A stretch of 64,000 nucleotides of DNA from Mycetocola zhujimingii. Its GTDB lineage: Bacteria; Actinomycetota; Actinomycetes; Actinomycetales; Microbacteriaceae. Below the pieces are notes generated by a model that saw nothing but the letters and a program-made list of their open reading frames with translations, was not told where the DNA came from and ran no database searches. The stretch lies in the NCBI RefSeq assembly GCF_003065425.1, contig NZ_CP026949.1, positions 682,001-746,000 of the forward strand, given 5' to 3'. Each line of letters begins with the position of its first letter. The first letter of the stretch is position 1. Position numbers and translations under genes: made by a program. Positions 53,281 through 62,457 of this stretch are shown piece after piece.

Positions 53281-53445
53281 GCACGCGGCGCTGCAGGACG
53301 GGGGTCCGGGCAATCGTTCGAACGGAAGCCAGTGACGCGCATTTGTGCGCATCTGCGTCGATCCGTGCTCATAAGAGCACCGCGAACCTCGCACGGGGGG
53401 TTCCGTTTAGGCTCACGGGAGCAGCTATGTAACGCTTCTGTTTCG

Positions 53446-53475
53446 AGAGATGCTCACGGCGTCGTGCGCATCTCT
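53446..53475 (+). promoter_or_regulatory. Hairpin in the leader of the nucleoside-uptake operon
   Basis: AGAGATGC and GCATCTCT form a perfect 8-bp stem with a 14-base loop, about 65 bases before the lipoprotein start. Its place in the 272-base gap suggests a leader element, but no known riboswitch consensus was seen. The rest of the gap holds no other structure I can support. Confidence 0.35.
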
Positions 53476-53540
53476 ACTTTCGGTAACGTGGCCGATACCC
53501 GCCCTCGCGAGCCCCGCAGGGCAGCATCCTGGAGGATACA

Positions 53541-54626
53541 TTGACAATCAACACCCGTAAGGCTGCCTTCGTCAGCCTTGCCAGCGCAGGCGTTATCGCC
53601 CTGCTTGCCGGCTGTGGTCAGGCGCCTGCCGAGAGCGGCAACTCAAACGAGGCCGCATCCGACTTCCTTCCCTGCATCGTGTCTGACGCAGGCGGATTCG
53701 ACGACAAGTCCTTCAACCAGTCCAGCTATGAGGGCATGGTCGAGGCGGCTGACGAACTCGGCGTCGAGATCAAAGAGGTCGAGAGCGACACCGAAGACGA
53801 CTACGCGCCCAACATCACGAGCCTCGTCGACCAGGGCTGCAGCCTGATCGCGACCATCGGCTTCGCCCTCGCTGACGCAACGAAGGCCGCCGCCGAGGAA
53901 AACCCCGACGTCAACTTCATCATGCTCGATGACAACTCGATCGAGGCTGACAACGTCAAGCCGATCATCTACGACACGGCCGAGGCAGCATTCCTCGCTG
54001 GCTACGCGGCGGCTGACTACTCCAAGACCGGCGTCGTCGGTACCTTCGGTGGAATGCAGTTCCCGACGGTTACCATCTTCATGGATGGCTTCGCCGAGGG
54101 TGTTGCGTACTACAACGAGCAGAAGGGCACCGACGTCAAGGTTGTCGGCTGGGATGTCGAAAGCCAGACCGGTTCGTTCACCGGCGGCTTCGAGGCCAAT
54201 GACACAGCGAAGCAGCTGGCGACGACGCTCATCGGACAGGACGCAGACGTTCTGCTCCCGGTCGGTGGACCGATCTTCCTCAGCGCCATCGAGGCCATCA
54301 ACGACTCGGGCAAGGATGTCGCGATGATCGGTGTCGACGCCGACCTGTACGAGACCGCTGATTCGGGCAACGAGCTCTTCCTGACCTCGATCCTCAAGCA
54401 GATGAAGTCCGGCGTCAACGACGTCGTCCTCGAAGCAGGCGACGACGCGTTCGACGCGACCCCGTACGTCGGAACGCTCGAGAACGACGGAGTCGGCATC
54501 GCGCCGTTCCATGACTTCGAGGGCAAGGTCAACGACACGCTGCAGGCTGAGCTCGACGAGATCAAGGCAGGCATCATCGACGGGTCGATCGAGGTCAACT
54601 CTCCGTCATCACCGGCGGCTGAGTAG
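53541..54626 (+). CDS. BMP family nucleoside-binding lipoprotein
   Basis: A 361-residue substrate-binding protein of an ABC importer. The signal peptide ends in the lipobox LLAGC with the lipidated C25. The mature part shows PnrA/BmpA features: DAGGFDDKSFNQSSYEG near residues 51-67, GQDADVLLPVGGP and IGVDADLYE. These proteins bind purine or pyrimidine nucleosides. The TTG start has GGAGGA eight bases upstream. The next three genes supply the ATPase and both permeases, and salvage enzymes follow, which supports nucleoside uptake. Confidence 0.92.
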   Translation: MTINTRKAAFVSLASAGVIALLAGCGQAPAESGNSNEAASDFLPCIVSDAGGFDDKSFNQSSYEGMVEAADELGVEIKEVESDTEDDYAPNITSLVDQGCSLIATIGFALADATKAAAEENPDVNFIMLDDNSIEADNVKPIIYDTAEAAFLAGYAAADYSKTGVVGTFGGMQFPTVTIFMDGFAEGVAYYNEQKGTDVKVVGWDVESQTGSFTGGFEANDTAKQLATTLIGQDADVLLPVGGPIFLSAIEAINDSGKDVAMIGVDADLYETADSGNELFLTSILKQMKSGVNDVVLEAGDDAFDATPYVGTLENDGVGIAPFHDFEGKVNDTLQAELDEIKAGIIDGSIEVNSPSSPAAE

Positions 54627-54709
54627 TAGTTCTCGGCTCAACCCACTCCCAGGGCGGGGGGATCGGCTTCGGCTGGTCTCCCCGCTCTGCATGAACGTAG
54701 GATTCACCC

Positions 54710-56224
54710 ATGAAGCTCGAACTGCGCGGCATCACGAAGAGGTTCGGTTCTCTCGTCGCCAACGACCACATCGACCTGGTCATCCAGCCCGGAGAGATCC
54801 ACTGCCTCCTCGGCGAAAACGGCGCGGGCAAATCCACCCTCATGAACGTGCTTTACGGGCTCTACCAGGCCGAAGAAGGCGACGTGCTGCTTGACGACGT
54901 CGTCCAGCACTTCCAGGGGCCGGGCGACGCCATGCGCGCCGGCATCGGCATGGTGCACCAGCACTTCATGCTCATCCCCGTTTTCACCGTCGCCGAGAAC
55001 GTCATGCTCGGTCATGAGCAGACCGGCTTCGCCGGGAAGCTCGATCTCGACGCCGCTCGCGCGAAGGTGCGCGAGATTTCAGCGCGGTTCGGCTTCCACG
55101 TCGATCCCGATGCACTCGTCGGTGACCTTCCTGTCGGAGTCCAGCAGCGCGTCGAGATCATCAAGGCGCTTTCCCGCGACGCGAAGGTGCTCGTTTTCGA
55201 CGAGCCGACGGCCGTGCTCACGCCGCAGGAAACCGATGAGCTCATGGGCATTATGCGCCAGCTCAAGGCCGACGGGACCTCGATTGTCTTCATCACCCAC
55301 AAACTGCGAGAGGTGAGGGAAGTCGCTGACCGGATCACCGTGATCCGCCACGGCAAGGTCGTCGGCGAAGCGTCGCCAACGGCATCCAACTCCGAACTTG
55401 CCGCGCTCATGGTCGGCCGTGCCGTCGAGCTGACCGTGCAGAAGGCGCCCGCGCAACCGGGAGCAGCGAGCCTCGTCGTGCAGAACCTCGATGTGATCGA
55501 CCCGCAGGGCCTCAAGGTTGTCAACAACGTCAGTTTCGACGTGCACGCGGGGGAGATCCTCGCGATCGCCGGGGTGCAGGGCAACGGCCAGACCGAGCTC
55601 ACCGAGGCTATCCTCGGTCTCCAGCCGCGCGTCACAGGCAGCATCACACTCAATGGCGAGAAGCTCACCGGGCTCAGCGTTCGGAAAATCCTCAACGCGG
55701 GCGTCGGGTTCGTTCCGGAGGACCGGACCGAAGACGGGCTCGTCGGTGAGTTCACCATCGCGGAGAACCTCATGCTCGACCGGGCAGACTCCGAACCGTT
55801 CGTACGCAGGGGAAACCTGCAGCTCGCCTACCTCGCCGAGTTCGCGCGGGAGAAGAAGGACGAGTTCGATATCCGCGCTGAGTCCATCACCACTCACGCT
55901 GGCAGGCTTTCCGGCGGTAACCAGCAGAAGGTCGTTCTCGCACGCGAACTCAGCCGTGACCTCAAACTCTTCGTTGCCTCGCAACCCACACGGGGCATCG
56001 ACGTCGGATCCATCGAATTCGTACACAAACGAATGGTGGAGACTCGCGATGCCGGCATCCCGGTCATCGTTGTATCAACGGAGCTCGACGAGGTCGTCGC
56101 TCTGGCAGACAGGATTGCAGTGATGTACAGAGGTTCCATAGTCGGCATCGTCCCCGGCGACACCCCGAGGGACATCCTCGGACTCATGATGGCGGGCGAA
56201 ACCCCGGCTGGAGTTGCCGCGTGA
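54710..56224 (+). CDS. Nucleoside ABC transporter ATPase, two domains
   Basis: A 504-residue double ATPase. The first domain has Walker A GENGAGKST at about residues 35-43 and FDEPTAVL as Walker B. The second has a modified P-loop (GVQGNGQTEL), the signature LSGGNQQKV and Walker B in FVASQPTRGID. This fusion is usual in BMP-type nucleoside importers (YufO-like) and sugar importers of the RbsA type. The end overlaps the first permease GTG by four bases. Confidence 0.93.
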   Translation: MKLELRGITKRFGSLVANDHIDLVIQPGEIHCLLGENGAGKSTLMNVLYGLYQAEEGDVLLDDVVQHFQGPGDAMRAGIGMVHQHFMLIPVFTVAENVMLGHEQTGFAGKLDLDAARAKVREISARFGFHVDPDALVGDLPVGVQQRVEIIKALSRDAKVLVFDEPTAVLTPQETDELMGIMRQLKADGTSIVFITHKLREVREVADRITVIRHGKVVGEASPTASNSELAALMVGRAVELTVQKAPAQPGAASLVVQNLDVIDPQGLKVVNNVSFDVHAGEILAIAGVQGNGQTELTEAILGLQPRVTGSITLNGEKLTGLSVRKILNAGVGFVPEDRTEDGLVGEFTIAENLMLDRADSEPFVRRGNLQLAYLAEFAREKKDEFDIRAESITTHAGRLSGGNQQKVVLARELSRDLKLFVASQPTRGIDVGSIEFVHKRMVETRDAGIPVIVVSTELDEVVALADRIAVMYRGSIVGIVPGDTPRDILGLMMAGETPAGVAA

Positions 56225-57492
56225 GCGGGACCACAGCACCAATCGCGCCGGGTGCAGACAGCCCCAAGCGGTCGGACAAACCGGATGCGCCGCGCGCGAA
56301 CCAGGTTCTCAGTGACATCCTGAACGGCAACGTCGTCATCTCGATCCTCGCGGTGCTCTTCGCCCTCGTCATCGGCGCTGTGCTCATTGCCGTCACCAAT
56401 GAAGACGTTCAGGAGGCGGCGGGCTACTTCTTCGCCGCACCTGGTGACACACTGTCCGCGATCTGGAACGCCATCTCAGGAGCGTACGGCGCGCTCTTCC
56501 AGGGCGCGATCTACAACTTCCGCCGCGATTCCTTCCTGGACGGCATCAAACCGCTCACCGAAACCCTGACCTTTGCGACGCCGCTCATCGTCGCCGCGCT
56601 CGGTATCGGAATCGCCTTCCGGGTCGGGCTGTTCAACATCGGCGGGCGCGGCCAGATGCTCGTCGCCGCGGCGTGCGCCGGCTGGGTCGGCTTCTCGTTC
56701 GAGCTGCCATGGGGCGTGCACCTTGCGCTGGCCGTCATCGCCGGAATCGTCGGAGGTGCCCTGTGGGGTGGTCTCGTCGGCCTCCTGAAGGCGCGCACGG
56801 GAGCGCACGAAGTGATCCTCACGATCATGCTCAACTATGTGGCGTTCTATCTGATCTCGTGGATGCTCAGGACCCCCGGTCTGCTTCAGGCTCCGGGATC
56901 GGTCAACCCGAAGTCGCCGGCCATGCTCGAAACGGCTGTGTTCCCTGACCTCCTTGGACCGCGGTACAACCTCCACCTCGGCTTCATCTTCGTCATTGCC
57001 GCGACGATCTTCGCCTGGTGGCTGCTCAACCGCTCGGCTCTCGGCTTCCAGTTCCGCGCCGTCGGTGAGAACCCGAACGCCGCACGTGTTGCCGGAATCA
57101 ACGTCAAGAACACGTATGTCCAGGCGATGCTCATCTCGGGTGGGCTCGTCGGCCTCGCCGGGGTTATGCAGGTGCTCGGAACAGTGACAACGGGCTTCTC
57201 TGCCGGGATCGACGCCGGCATCGGTTTCGACGCCATCACCGTTGCGCTGCTCGGCCGGAGCCGCCCGCTCGGTATCTTCGTCGCCGGCGTGCTCTTCGGC
57301 GCTTTCAAGGCTGGAGGGTTTGCGATGCAGGCGGCCGAGGGCATCCCCATCGATATCGTCACCGTCGTTCAATCACTCATCGTGCTGTTCATTGCCGCAC
57401 CACCGCTGATTCGTGCCGTGTTCTTCCTGCCCAAGCAGGGCGCACCGAAGCGACTGAAGCTCAACGTTTCACAGGAGGTGGCGGCGAAGTGA
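56221..57492 (+). CDS. Nucleoside ABC transporter permease 1
   Basis: A 423-residue permease of the RbsC/YufP type with about nine membrane helices. The coupling segment GARTGAHEVILTIMLNYVAFYL-like region (GAHEVILTIMLNY) near residues 196-208 matches branched-chain/ribose-type permeases and contacts the ATPase. GTG start and stop codons both overlap neighbouring genes by four bases. An N-terminal cytoplasmic tail of about 35 residues precedes the first helix. Confidence 0.92.
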   Translation: MSGTTAPIAPGADSPKRSDKPDAPRANQVLSDILNGNVVISILAVLFALVIGAVLIAVTNEDVQEAAGYFFAAPGDTLSAIWNAISGAYGALFQGAIYNFRRDSFLDGIKPLTETLTFATPLIVAALGIGIAFRVGLFNIGGRGQMLVAAACAGWVGFSFELPWGVHLALAVIAGIVGGALWGGLVGLLKARTGAHEVILTIMLNYVAFYLISWMLRTPGLLQAPGSVNPKSPAMLETAVFPDLLGPRYNLHLGFIFVIAATIFAWWLLNRSALGFQFRAVGENPNAARVAGINVKNTYVQAMLISGGLVGLAGVMQVLGTVTTGFSAGIDAGIGFDAITVALLGRSRPLGIFVAGVLFGAFKAGGFAMQAAEGIPIDIVTVVQSLIVLFIAAPPLIRAVFFLPKQGAPKRLKLNVSQEVAAK

Positions 57493-58769
57493 CAACCACA
57501 ACCGCTGAAGAATCCGTCTCCGCCAGCCTCGAGTCGGCAACGATCAAGAGCTGGAAGGCGCCGATCGCGTACGCGATCTTCACCCTGATCGCCATTCTCC
57601 TGTTCGTGGTCAACGGTCGTGACGGCACCAGCCGCTTCCGCCTGTCGAGCGACGCTGATGTCATCCAGCTTCCGGTGATCGACGCGCCGACGCGACTGAC
57701 CTGTGTCGTCGTTGTCGTCCTGCTCCTCGCCATCACGGCATACGCCACCTGGCTGTCGAGCCAGGCGAAACGCGTGCCGCTGTGGCTCACGATCATCTTC
57801 GCCGCTGCCCTCATGTGGGCATTCCTCACCTGGGCGGCTGCGGGCGAGACCATCCCGGTCACGGGCCTGCTCCTCGGAACCGTTGCCCTCAGCGCCCCGC
57901 TCATCTTCGGTGCGCTCGGCGGCGTGATCTCCGAGCGCGTCGGTGTCGTCAACGTCGCCATTGAGGGTCAACTCCTGGCCGGTGCTTTCCTCTCGGCCTT
58001 CGTGGCATCCATCACCGGGAATCCCTGGGTCGGCCTGATCGCCGCGATGGTGGCCGGCGTGCTCGTGAGCTTCCTGCTCGCGGCGTTCAGCATCAAGTAC
58101 ATCGTCGACCAGGTCATCGTCGGTGTTGTGCTCAATGTGCTCGTCGCCGGTCTCACGAGCTTCCTCTACTCGACGGTGCTCACCAGCAACACTCCTCTGT
58201 TCAACTCGCCGCCGCGGTTCCCGCGCATCAGCATCCCGTTCCTCAGCGAGATCCCGATTCTCGGGCCTGTGCTGTTCCGCCAGACCGTCATCATCTACTT
58301 CATGTACATCGCCGTCTTCGTCGTCTGGTGGGCCCTCTTCCACACGAAGTGGGGCCTCAGGGTCCGCGCCGTCGGCGAGCACCCCCAGGCCGCTGACACC
58401 GTCGGCATCAAGGTCAACGCCACCCGGTTCTGGAACGTCGCACTCGCCGGTGCGATCGCCGGATTCGGTGGCGCGTACTTCACTCTCGGCAGCGTCGGCG
58501 GATTCACCAAGGAGATGACGGCGGGTGCGGGCTTCATCGCCCTCGCCGCGGTGATCTTCGGCCACTGGGATCCCATCCGCGCGACACTCGCCGCCCTGCT
58601 GTTCGGGTTCGCCACGAACCTGCAGAACGTGCTCGGTGCCATCGGCTCCGGCGTTCCGAGCGAGTTCCTCCTCATGCTGCCGTACGTCGTGACCATCTTC
58701 GCCGTCGCCGGCCTGGTCGGTCATGCACGAGGGCCAGCCGCATCCGGCAAACCATACGTAAAGGCGTAA
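57489..58769 (+). CDS. Nucleoside ABC transporter permease 2
   Basis: A 426-residue permease of the YufQ type, partner of the preceding one. About ten helices are predicted, and the conserved region GGVISERVGVVNVAIEGQLL near residues 141-160 marks this permease branch. GTG start overlaps the first permease by four bases. It is followed two bases later by the cytidine deaminase gene, so transport and salvage are in one operon. Confidence 0.92.
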   Translation: MTTTTAEESVSASLESATIKSWKAPIAYAIFTLIAILLFVVNGRDGTSRFRLSSDADVIQLPVIDAPTRLTCVVVVVLLLAITAYATWLSSQAKRVPLWLTIIFAAALMWAFLTWAAAGETIPVTGLLLGTVALSAPLIFGALGGVISERVGVVNVAIEGQLLAGAFLSAFVASITGNPWVGLIAAMVAGVLVSFLLAAFSIKYIVDQVIVGVVLNVLVAGLTSFLYSTVLTSNTPLFNSPPRFPRISIPFLSEIPILGPVLFRQTVIIYFMYIAVFVVWWALFHTKWGLRVRAVGEHPQAADTVGIKVNATRFWNVALAGAIAGFGGAYFTLGSVGGFTKEMTAGAGFIALAAVIFGHWDPIRATLAALLFGFATNLQNVLGAIGSGVPSEFLLMLPYVVTIFAVAGLVGHARGPAASGKPYVKA

Positions 58770-58771
58770 CT

Positions 58772-59191
58772 GTGACAGATTCAATCGACTGGGGTGCGTT
58801 GCGCGAAGCCGCGACGGATGCCATGACGAAGGCATACGTTCCATACTCAAAGTTCCCGGTTGGCGTCGCCGCGATTGTCACCGACGGTCGCGTCATCACC
58901 GGGTGCAACGTCGAGAACGCCAGCTACGGCCTGACCCTGTGTGCCGAGTGCGCGCTCGTCTCGATGCTGCACCTCACCGGCGGCGGCCAGCTGGTCGCAT
59001 TCACGTGCGTCGACGGCGAAGGGAACACCCTGATGCCGTGTGGCCGCTGCCGCCAGTTGCTCTTCGAGCACGCTGTCCCCGGGATGCTCCTCGAGACCGT
59101 TTCCGGCATCCGAACCATTGATGAAGTACTGCCTGACGCCTTCGGCCCGCGCACACTGAACGAGTACGCGGGAGAAACGCGCAATGACTGA
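58772..59191 (+). CDS. cdd: Cytidine deaminase
   Basis: A 139-residue homotetrameric-type deaminase that converts cytidine and deoxycytidine to uridine forms. The zinc site is C57-A-E59 (LCAECAL) and PCGRC at 89-93; GCNVENASYG near 45-54 is the substrate loop. It starts two bases after the permease and overlaps deoA by eight bases. Confidence 0.95.
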   Translation: MTDSIDWGALREAATDAMTKAYVPYSKFPVGVAAIVTDGRVITGCNVENASYGLTLCAECALVSMLHLTGGGQLVAFTCVDGEGNTLMPCGRCRQLLFEHAVPGMLLETVSGIRTIDEVLPDAFGPRTLNEYAGETRND

Positions 59192-60485
59192 AGCACCACT
59201 CGAAGCATTCGACGCCGTCGACCTCATCCGCACCAAGCGTGACAAGGGTGAACTGTCGACGGATGAGATCAACTGGCTCATCGACGCATACACGCGTGAG
59301 TACGTCGGCAACGAGCAGATGGCCGCACTGGCCATGGCGATCCTGCTCAACGGGATGAGCCGCCGGGAGATTCGCGACCTGACCCTCGCGATGATCGCGT
59401 CCGGTGAGACGATGGACTTCTCCGGGCTCGGCAAGACCACGGTCGACAAGCACTCGACCGGCGGCGTCGGTGACAAGATCACGCTGCCCCTCATGCCACT
59501 CGTCGCGTCGTTCGGCGTCGCGGTTCCACAGCTCTCCGGGCGCGGTCTCGGCCACACGGGTGGGACGCTCGACAAGCTCGAATCGATTCCCGGCTGGCGC
59601 GCTGACATCTCGAACGAGGAGATGTTCGCCATTCTTCGCGACGTCGGCGGTGTGATCTGCGCCGCTGGCAAGGGACTCGCTCCCGCAGACAAGCGGCTCT
59701 ACGCGCTGCGGGATATCACGGGCACCGTTGAGGCGATCCCGCTGATTGCCTCGAGCATCATGTCGAAGAAGATCGCCGAGGGGACGAGCGCGCTCGTCCT
59801 CGACGTGAAATTCGGCTCAGGCGCGTTCATGCAGGACTACGACAAGGCCGAGGAACTGGCGCGCACGATGGTCTCGCTCGGTCAGGACGCGGGAGTGAAG
59901 ACCTCAGCGCTGCTCACGAACATGAGCGTGCCGCTCGGCCTCGCGATCGGAAACGCCAACGAGGTACGGGAATCGGTCGAGGTGCTCGCCGGTGGCGGTC
60001 CGGCCGATATCGTCGAACTCACCGTCGCGCTCGCTCGCGAGATGCTCACGCTCGCCGGGCAACCCGACGCCGACGTCGAGGAAGCGCTCAAGGATGGTCG
60101 CGCCATGGACACCTGGCGCCGTTCGATTCGCGCTCAGGGTGGCGATCCGGATGCCGAGCTCCCCGTCGCCCGCGAAACGCACACGGTGACGGCGGAGGCC
60201 GACGGCATCCTCATCCGCCAGGAGGCGCTGCCGTTCGGGATCGCCGCGTGGCGCCTCGGTGCAGGACGCGCTCGTGCCCAGGACCCGGTGCTGCACGCCT
60301 CGGGCATCGACCTGCACGCCAAGCCCGGTGACGTGGTGCGTGCGGGGCAACCGCTGTTCACGCTCTCCGCCGACGACGCCGGCCGTTTCCCGCGGGCGCT
60401 CGAGGCGCTCGAGGGCGCGTTCGAACTCGCAGCACCGACAACAGCGTTCACGCCTGAGCCACTGGTACGCGCCAGAATCGAGTGA
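59184..60485 (+). CDS. deoA: Thymidine (pyrimidine nucleoside) phosphorylase
   Basis: A 433-residue enzyme that splits thymidine or deoxyuridine with phosphate, giving deoxyribose 1-phosphate. The family signature DKHSTGGVGDK lies at about residues 88-98, followed by SGRGLGHTGGTLDKLE; VKFGSGAF is the later phosphate/pyrimidine-site segment. It is the last gene in the plus-strand nucleoside operon, overlapping cdd by eight bases. Confidence 0.95.
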   Translation: MTEAPLEAFDAVDLIRTKRDKGELSTDEINWLIDAYTREYVGNEQMAALAMAILLNGMSRREIRDLTLAMIASGETMDFSGLGKTTVDKHSTGGVGDKITLPLMPLVASFGVAVPQLSGRGLGHTGGTLDKLESIPGWRADISNEEMFAILRDVGGVICAAGKGLAPADKRLYALRDITGTVEAIPLIASSIMSKKIAEGTSALVLDVKFGSGAFMQDYDKAEELARTMVSLGQDAGVKTSALLTNMSVPLGLAIGNANEVRESVEVLAGGGPADIVELTVALAREMLTLAGQPDADVEEALKDGRAMDTWRRSIRAQGGDPDAELPVARETHTVTAEADGILIRQEALPFGIAAWRLGAGRARAQDPVLHASGIDLHAKPGDVVRAGQPLFTLSADDAGRFPRALEALEGAFELAAPTTAFTPEPLVRARIE

Positions 60486-60559
60486 TCCGGACCGGCGCAC
60501 ACGGGTGAACCGGCGTGCGCCGCAGGCGGTCGAGAGGCAGGAGGCGTTTCCGCGGAGTC

Positions 60560-61336
60560 TTAGCGCCCCGCTGCCTCAGCGCGGAGTTCGGGAATGAGCT
60601 TCTCGACGTACGCGGCGGTCTCTTCCCAGTCCGCGACGGCGTGGGTGCGGACGCCGAGTGCCTTGACCGGGTAGTCGTTGCCGTTCTCGTCGAGCCGGTC
60701 GCCGATGAAGAGCATGTCGTCGAGCGGAATCCCGGTGAGTTCTGAGAGCTTCTTCATGCCGTACGCCTTGTCGATTCCCTGGCGGGTGATGTCGACGGAG
60801 GTTGACCCGCCGGAACGGACCTCAAGGTCAGGCAGGTCACGCTGGACCGCTTCGCGGAGGGTGTTCTTCTTCTCACCGGTGGGATCCCAGGCCTGTTTCG
60901 CCGACACGGGGGCTGCCTGGCCGAGAGCGGAGAAGGTGATCTGTGAACCCCGGTCTTCGAGGATCGGACCCCAGGTGTCGCTTTCCCAGTAGCCAAGCTC
61001 CCTGGCGCGGGTTTCAACCGCGGCCAGCGCGCGTGTCTTCTCGTCTTCGGTGAGGTTCTCGGCGTAGATCTGCTTCCACAGGTCGCCATCCTTGCGGTAG
61101 TACTGGGTGCCGCAGGTGGGCATCAGGTGCAGCCGCTCGAGGTGGCTGGAACTCGGGTCAGGAAGATTGTCGATGGCCTGCATCTTGAACTGCGAGAACT
61201 GTCCGCCGGAGATGATGCACACCTCGACGACCTCGAGCAGTTCGCTGAGCAGGTGGGACATCCGGGGATCCATCGGGGACTTCGATGGGGCAAGGGTGTC
61301 ATCGAGGTCGAATGCAACCAGCGTCGTCTTTGTCAT
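60560..61336 (-). CDS. HAD-IIB hydrolase, eukaryotic-phosphomannomutase-like
   Basis: A 258-residue HAD protein with a type IIB cap. Motif I is FDLDDTLAP near residues 9-17, motif II IISGGQFSQF near 41-50, and motif IV FIGDRLDENGNDYPV near 220-234. The GGSTSVDITRQGIDKAYGM and GNDY segments resemble eukaryotic-type phosphomannomutase rather than Cof-type phosphatases. That would fit manC in this window (mannose 6-phosphate to mannose 1-phosphate), but a plain sugar phosphatase is also possible. It lies on the minus strand between two nucleoside-metabolism blocks. Confidence 0.78.
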   Translation of the reverse strand: MTKTTLVAFDLDDTLAPSKSPMDPRMSHLLSELLEVVEVCIISGGQFSQFKMQAIDNLPDPSSSHLERLHLMPTCGTQYYRKDGDLWKQIYAENLTEDEKTRALAAVETRARELGYWESDTWGPILEDRGSQITFSALGQAAPVSAKQAWDPTGEKKNTLREAVQRDLPDLEVRSGGSTSVDITRQGIDKAYGMKKLSELTGIPLDDMLFIGDRLDENGNDYPVKALGVRTHAVADWEETAAYVEKLIPELRAEAAGR

Positions 61337-61357
61337 GAGCAGAGAGTCCTTACACAG

Positions 61358-61380
61358 AAAAAATGCCCTGCAATCAGGGC
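61358..61380 (-). terminator. Terminator after the nucleoside hydrolase
   Basis: On the minus strand GCCCTG and CAGGGC form a 6-bp stem with a 4-base loop, followed by ATTTTTT. It lies downstream of the broken nucleoside hydrolase and just before the HAD gene start. Confidence 0.75.
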
Positions 61381-61426
61381 CAGTCCCGCTAAGACTAGCA
61401 AGAACCCCGAAGTGCCGCCGCTGGGC

Positions 61427-62372
61427 CTACGCCGGATCGCCGATGCGCTCGAGGGCGTCAATGATCAGGTCCCAGAACTTCTCGGTGTCGAGGTCCATTG
61501 CCGCCTGTGTCGTGCAGTCAGCGGGGGCAGGTGCCCTGACGTCGGCGACAGTCATGCCGAGGGTGAGGGTTCCCGTCAGCTCAACGTCCAGAGGCATCTT
61601 CTGAACGGTCATGACGCTGGGATCGATGACAAACGCAACGGCGCACGGATCGTGGACCGGTGGTGCGTCGAATCCCTGCACCTCGCGATAGGTCTGACGG
61701 AAGAAGTCGATGAGTTCACCGACGAACCGCGCTGGAGCGGTGCCGACAGCGGCGATCCTGCGGGCGACCTCGACTGTGGCGAGAGCCTGGTGGGTGAGGT
61801 TGAGGCCGACCATGGTCAGCGGCCAGCGCTCGTTGAACACGATGTGCGCAGCCTCGGGATCGATGCCGGATGTTGAACTCGGCGGTTGCCGACCAGTTGC
61901 CTGTGCCGATACCGCCACCCATGAGCACAACCTCCTTCACCCTGTCGACGATTCGCGGCTCCTTCCTGGCGGCCATCGCGATGTTGGTGAGCGCCCCGGT
62001 CGGGACCAGCGTGACCGTGCCGGGCTCGCGCGCCATCACCGTCTCGATGATGAGGTCGACGGCGTGCCGCGCGTCGAGCTCGAGCTCGGGTTCCGGCAGA
62101 GGGGGACCGTCGAGGCCCGACTCACCGTGGATCGCCTCGGCCGTCTGGATCGGCCGGACGAGCGGGTAAGAGCATCCCGCCGCGAACGGCACGCCGGTGA
62201 TCCCGGCCACCCGGGCGACCGACAACGCGTTGCGAGTGACCTTCTCGAGCGTCTGGTTGCCCGCCACCGTCGTCACCGCCAGGAGGTCGATACCGGGATT
62301 GCCGTGGGCCAGCATCAGTGCGATCGCGTCGTCGTGACCAGGGTCACAGTCCAGGATGATCGAGGTTCGCAT
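61427..62372 (-). pseudogene. Inosine-uridine nucleoside hydrolase, one frameshift
   Basis: The N-terminal part from ATG 62372 has the calcium-binding DCDPGHDDAIAL motif at residues 8-19 and runs to TAEFNI. The frame then breaks near 61866-61870; the next frame resumes with GIDPEAAHIVFNERWP and continues to the stop at 61427, including LTHQAL and the late VHDPCAVAF histidine region. Removing one C in the CCGG gives 945 bases, a whole 314-residue protein with the expected EFNIxxDPEAA join. Nucleoside hydrolases release bases from ribonucleosides. A sequencing error is possible, but as given the gene is broken. It has a leaderless -10 box. Confidence 0.82.
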
Positions 62373-62378
62373 CCTCCC

Positions 62379-62384
62379 ACCCTA
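62379..62384 (-). promoter_or_regulatory. -10 box for leaderless nucleoside hydrolase transcript
   Basis: On the minus strand TAGGGT ends six bases before ATG 62372; GGGAGG fills the six bases between and touches the ATG. Confidence 0.45.
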
Positions 62385-62445
62385 GGACGACGGTCCCGGG
62401 ACTCCTGCGGGCCAGACGGACAGTGTGCGGGGGCTGCGCGCGCGG

Positions 62446-62451
62446 TAGTCT
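62446..62451 (+). promoter_or_regulatory. -10 box for leaderless add transcript
   Basis: TAGTCT ends six bases before the GTG at 62458. No Shine-Dalgarno is visible. Confidence 0.5.
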
Positions 62452-62457
62452 TGGCTG

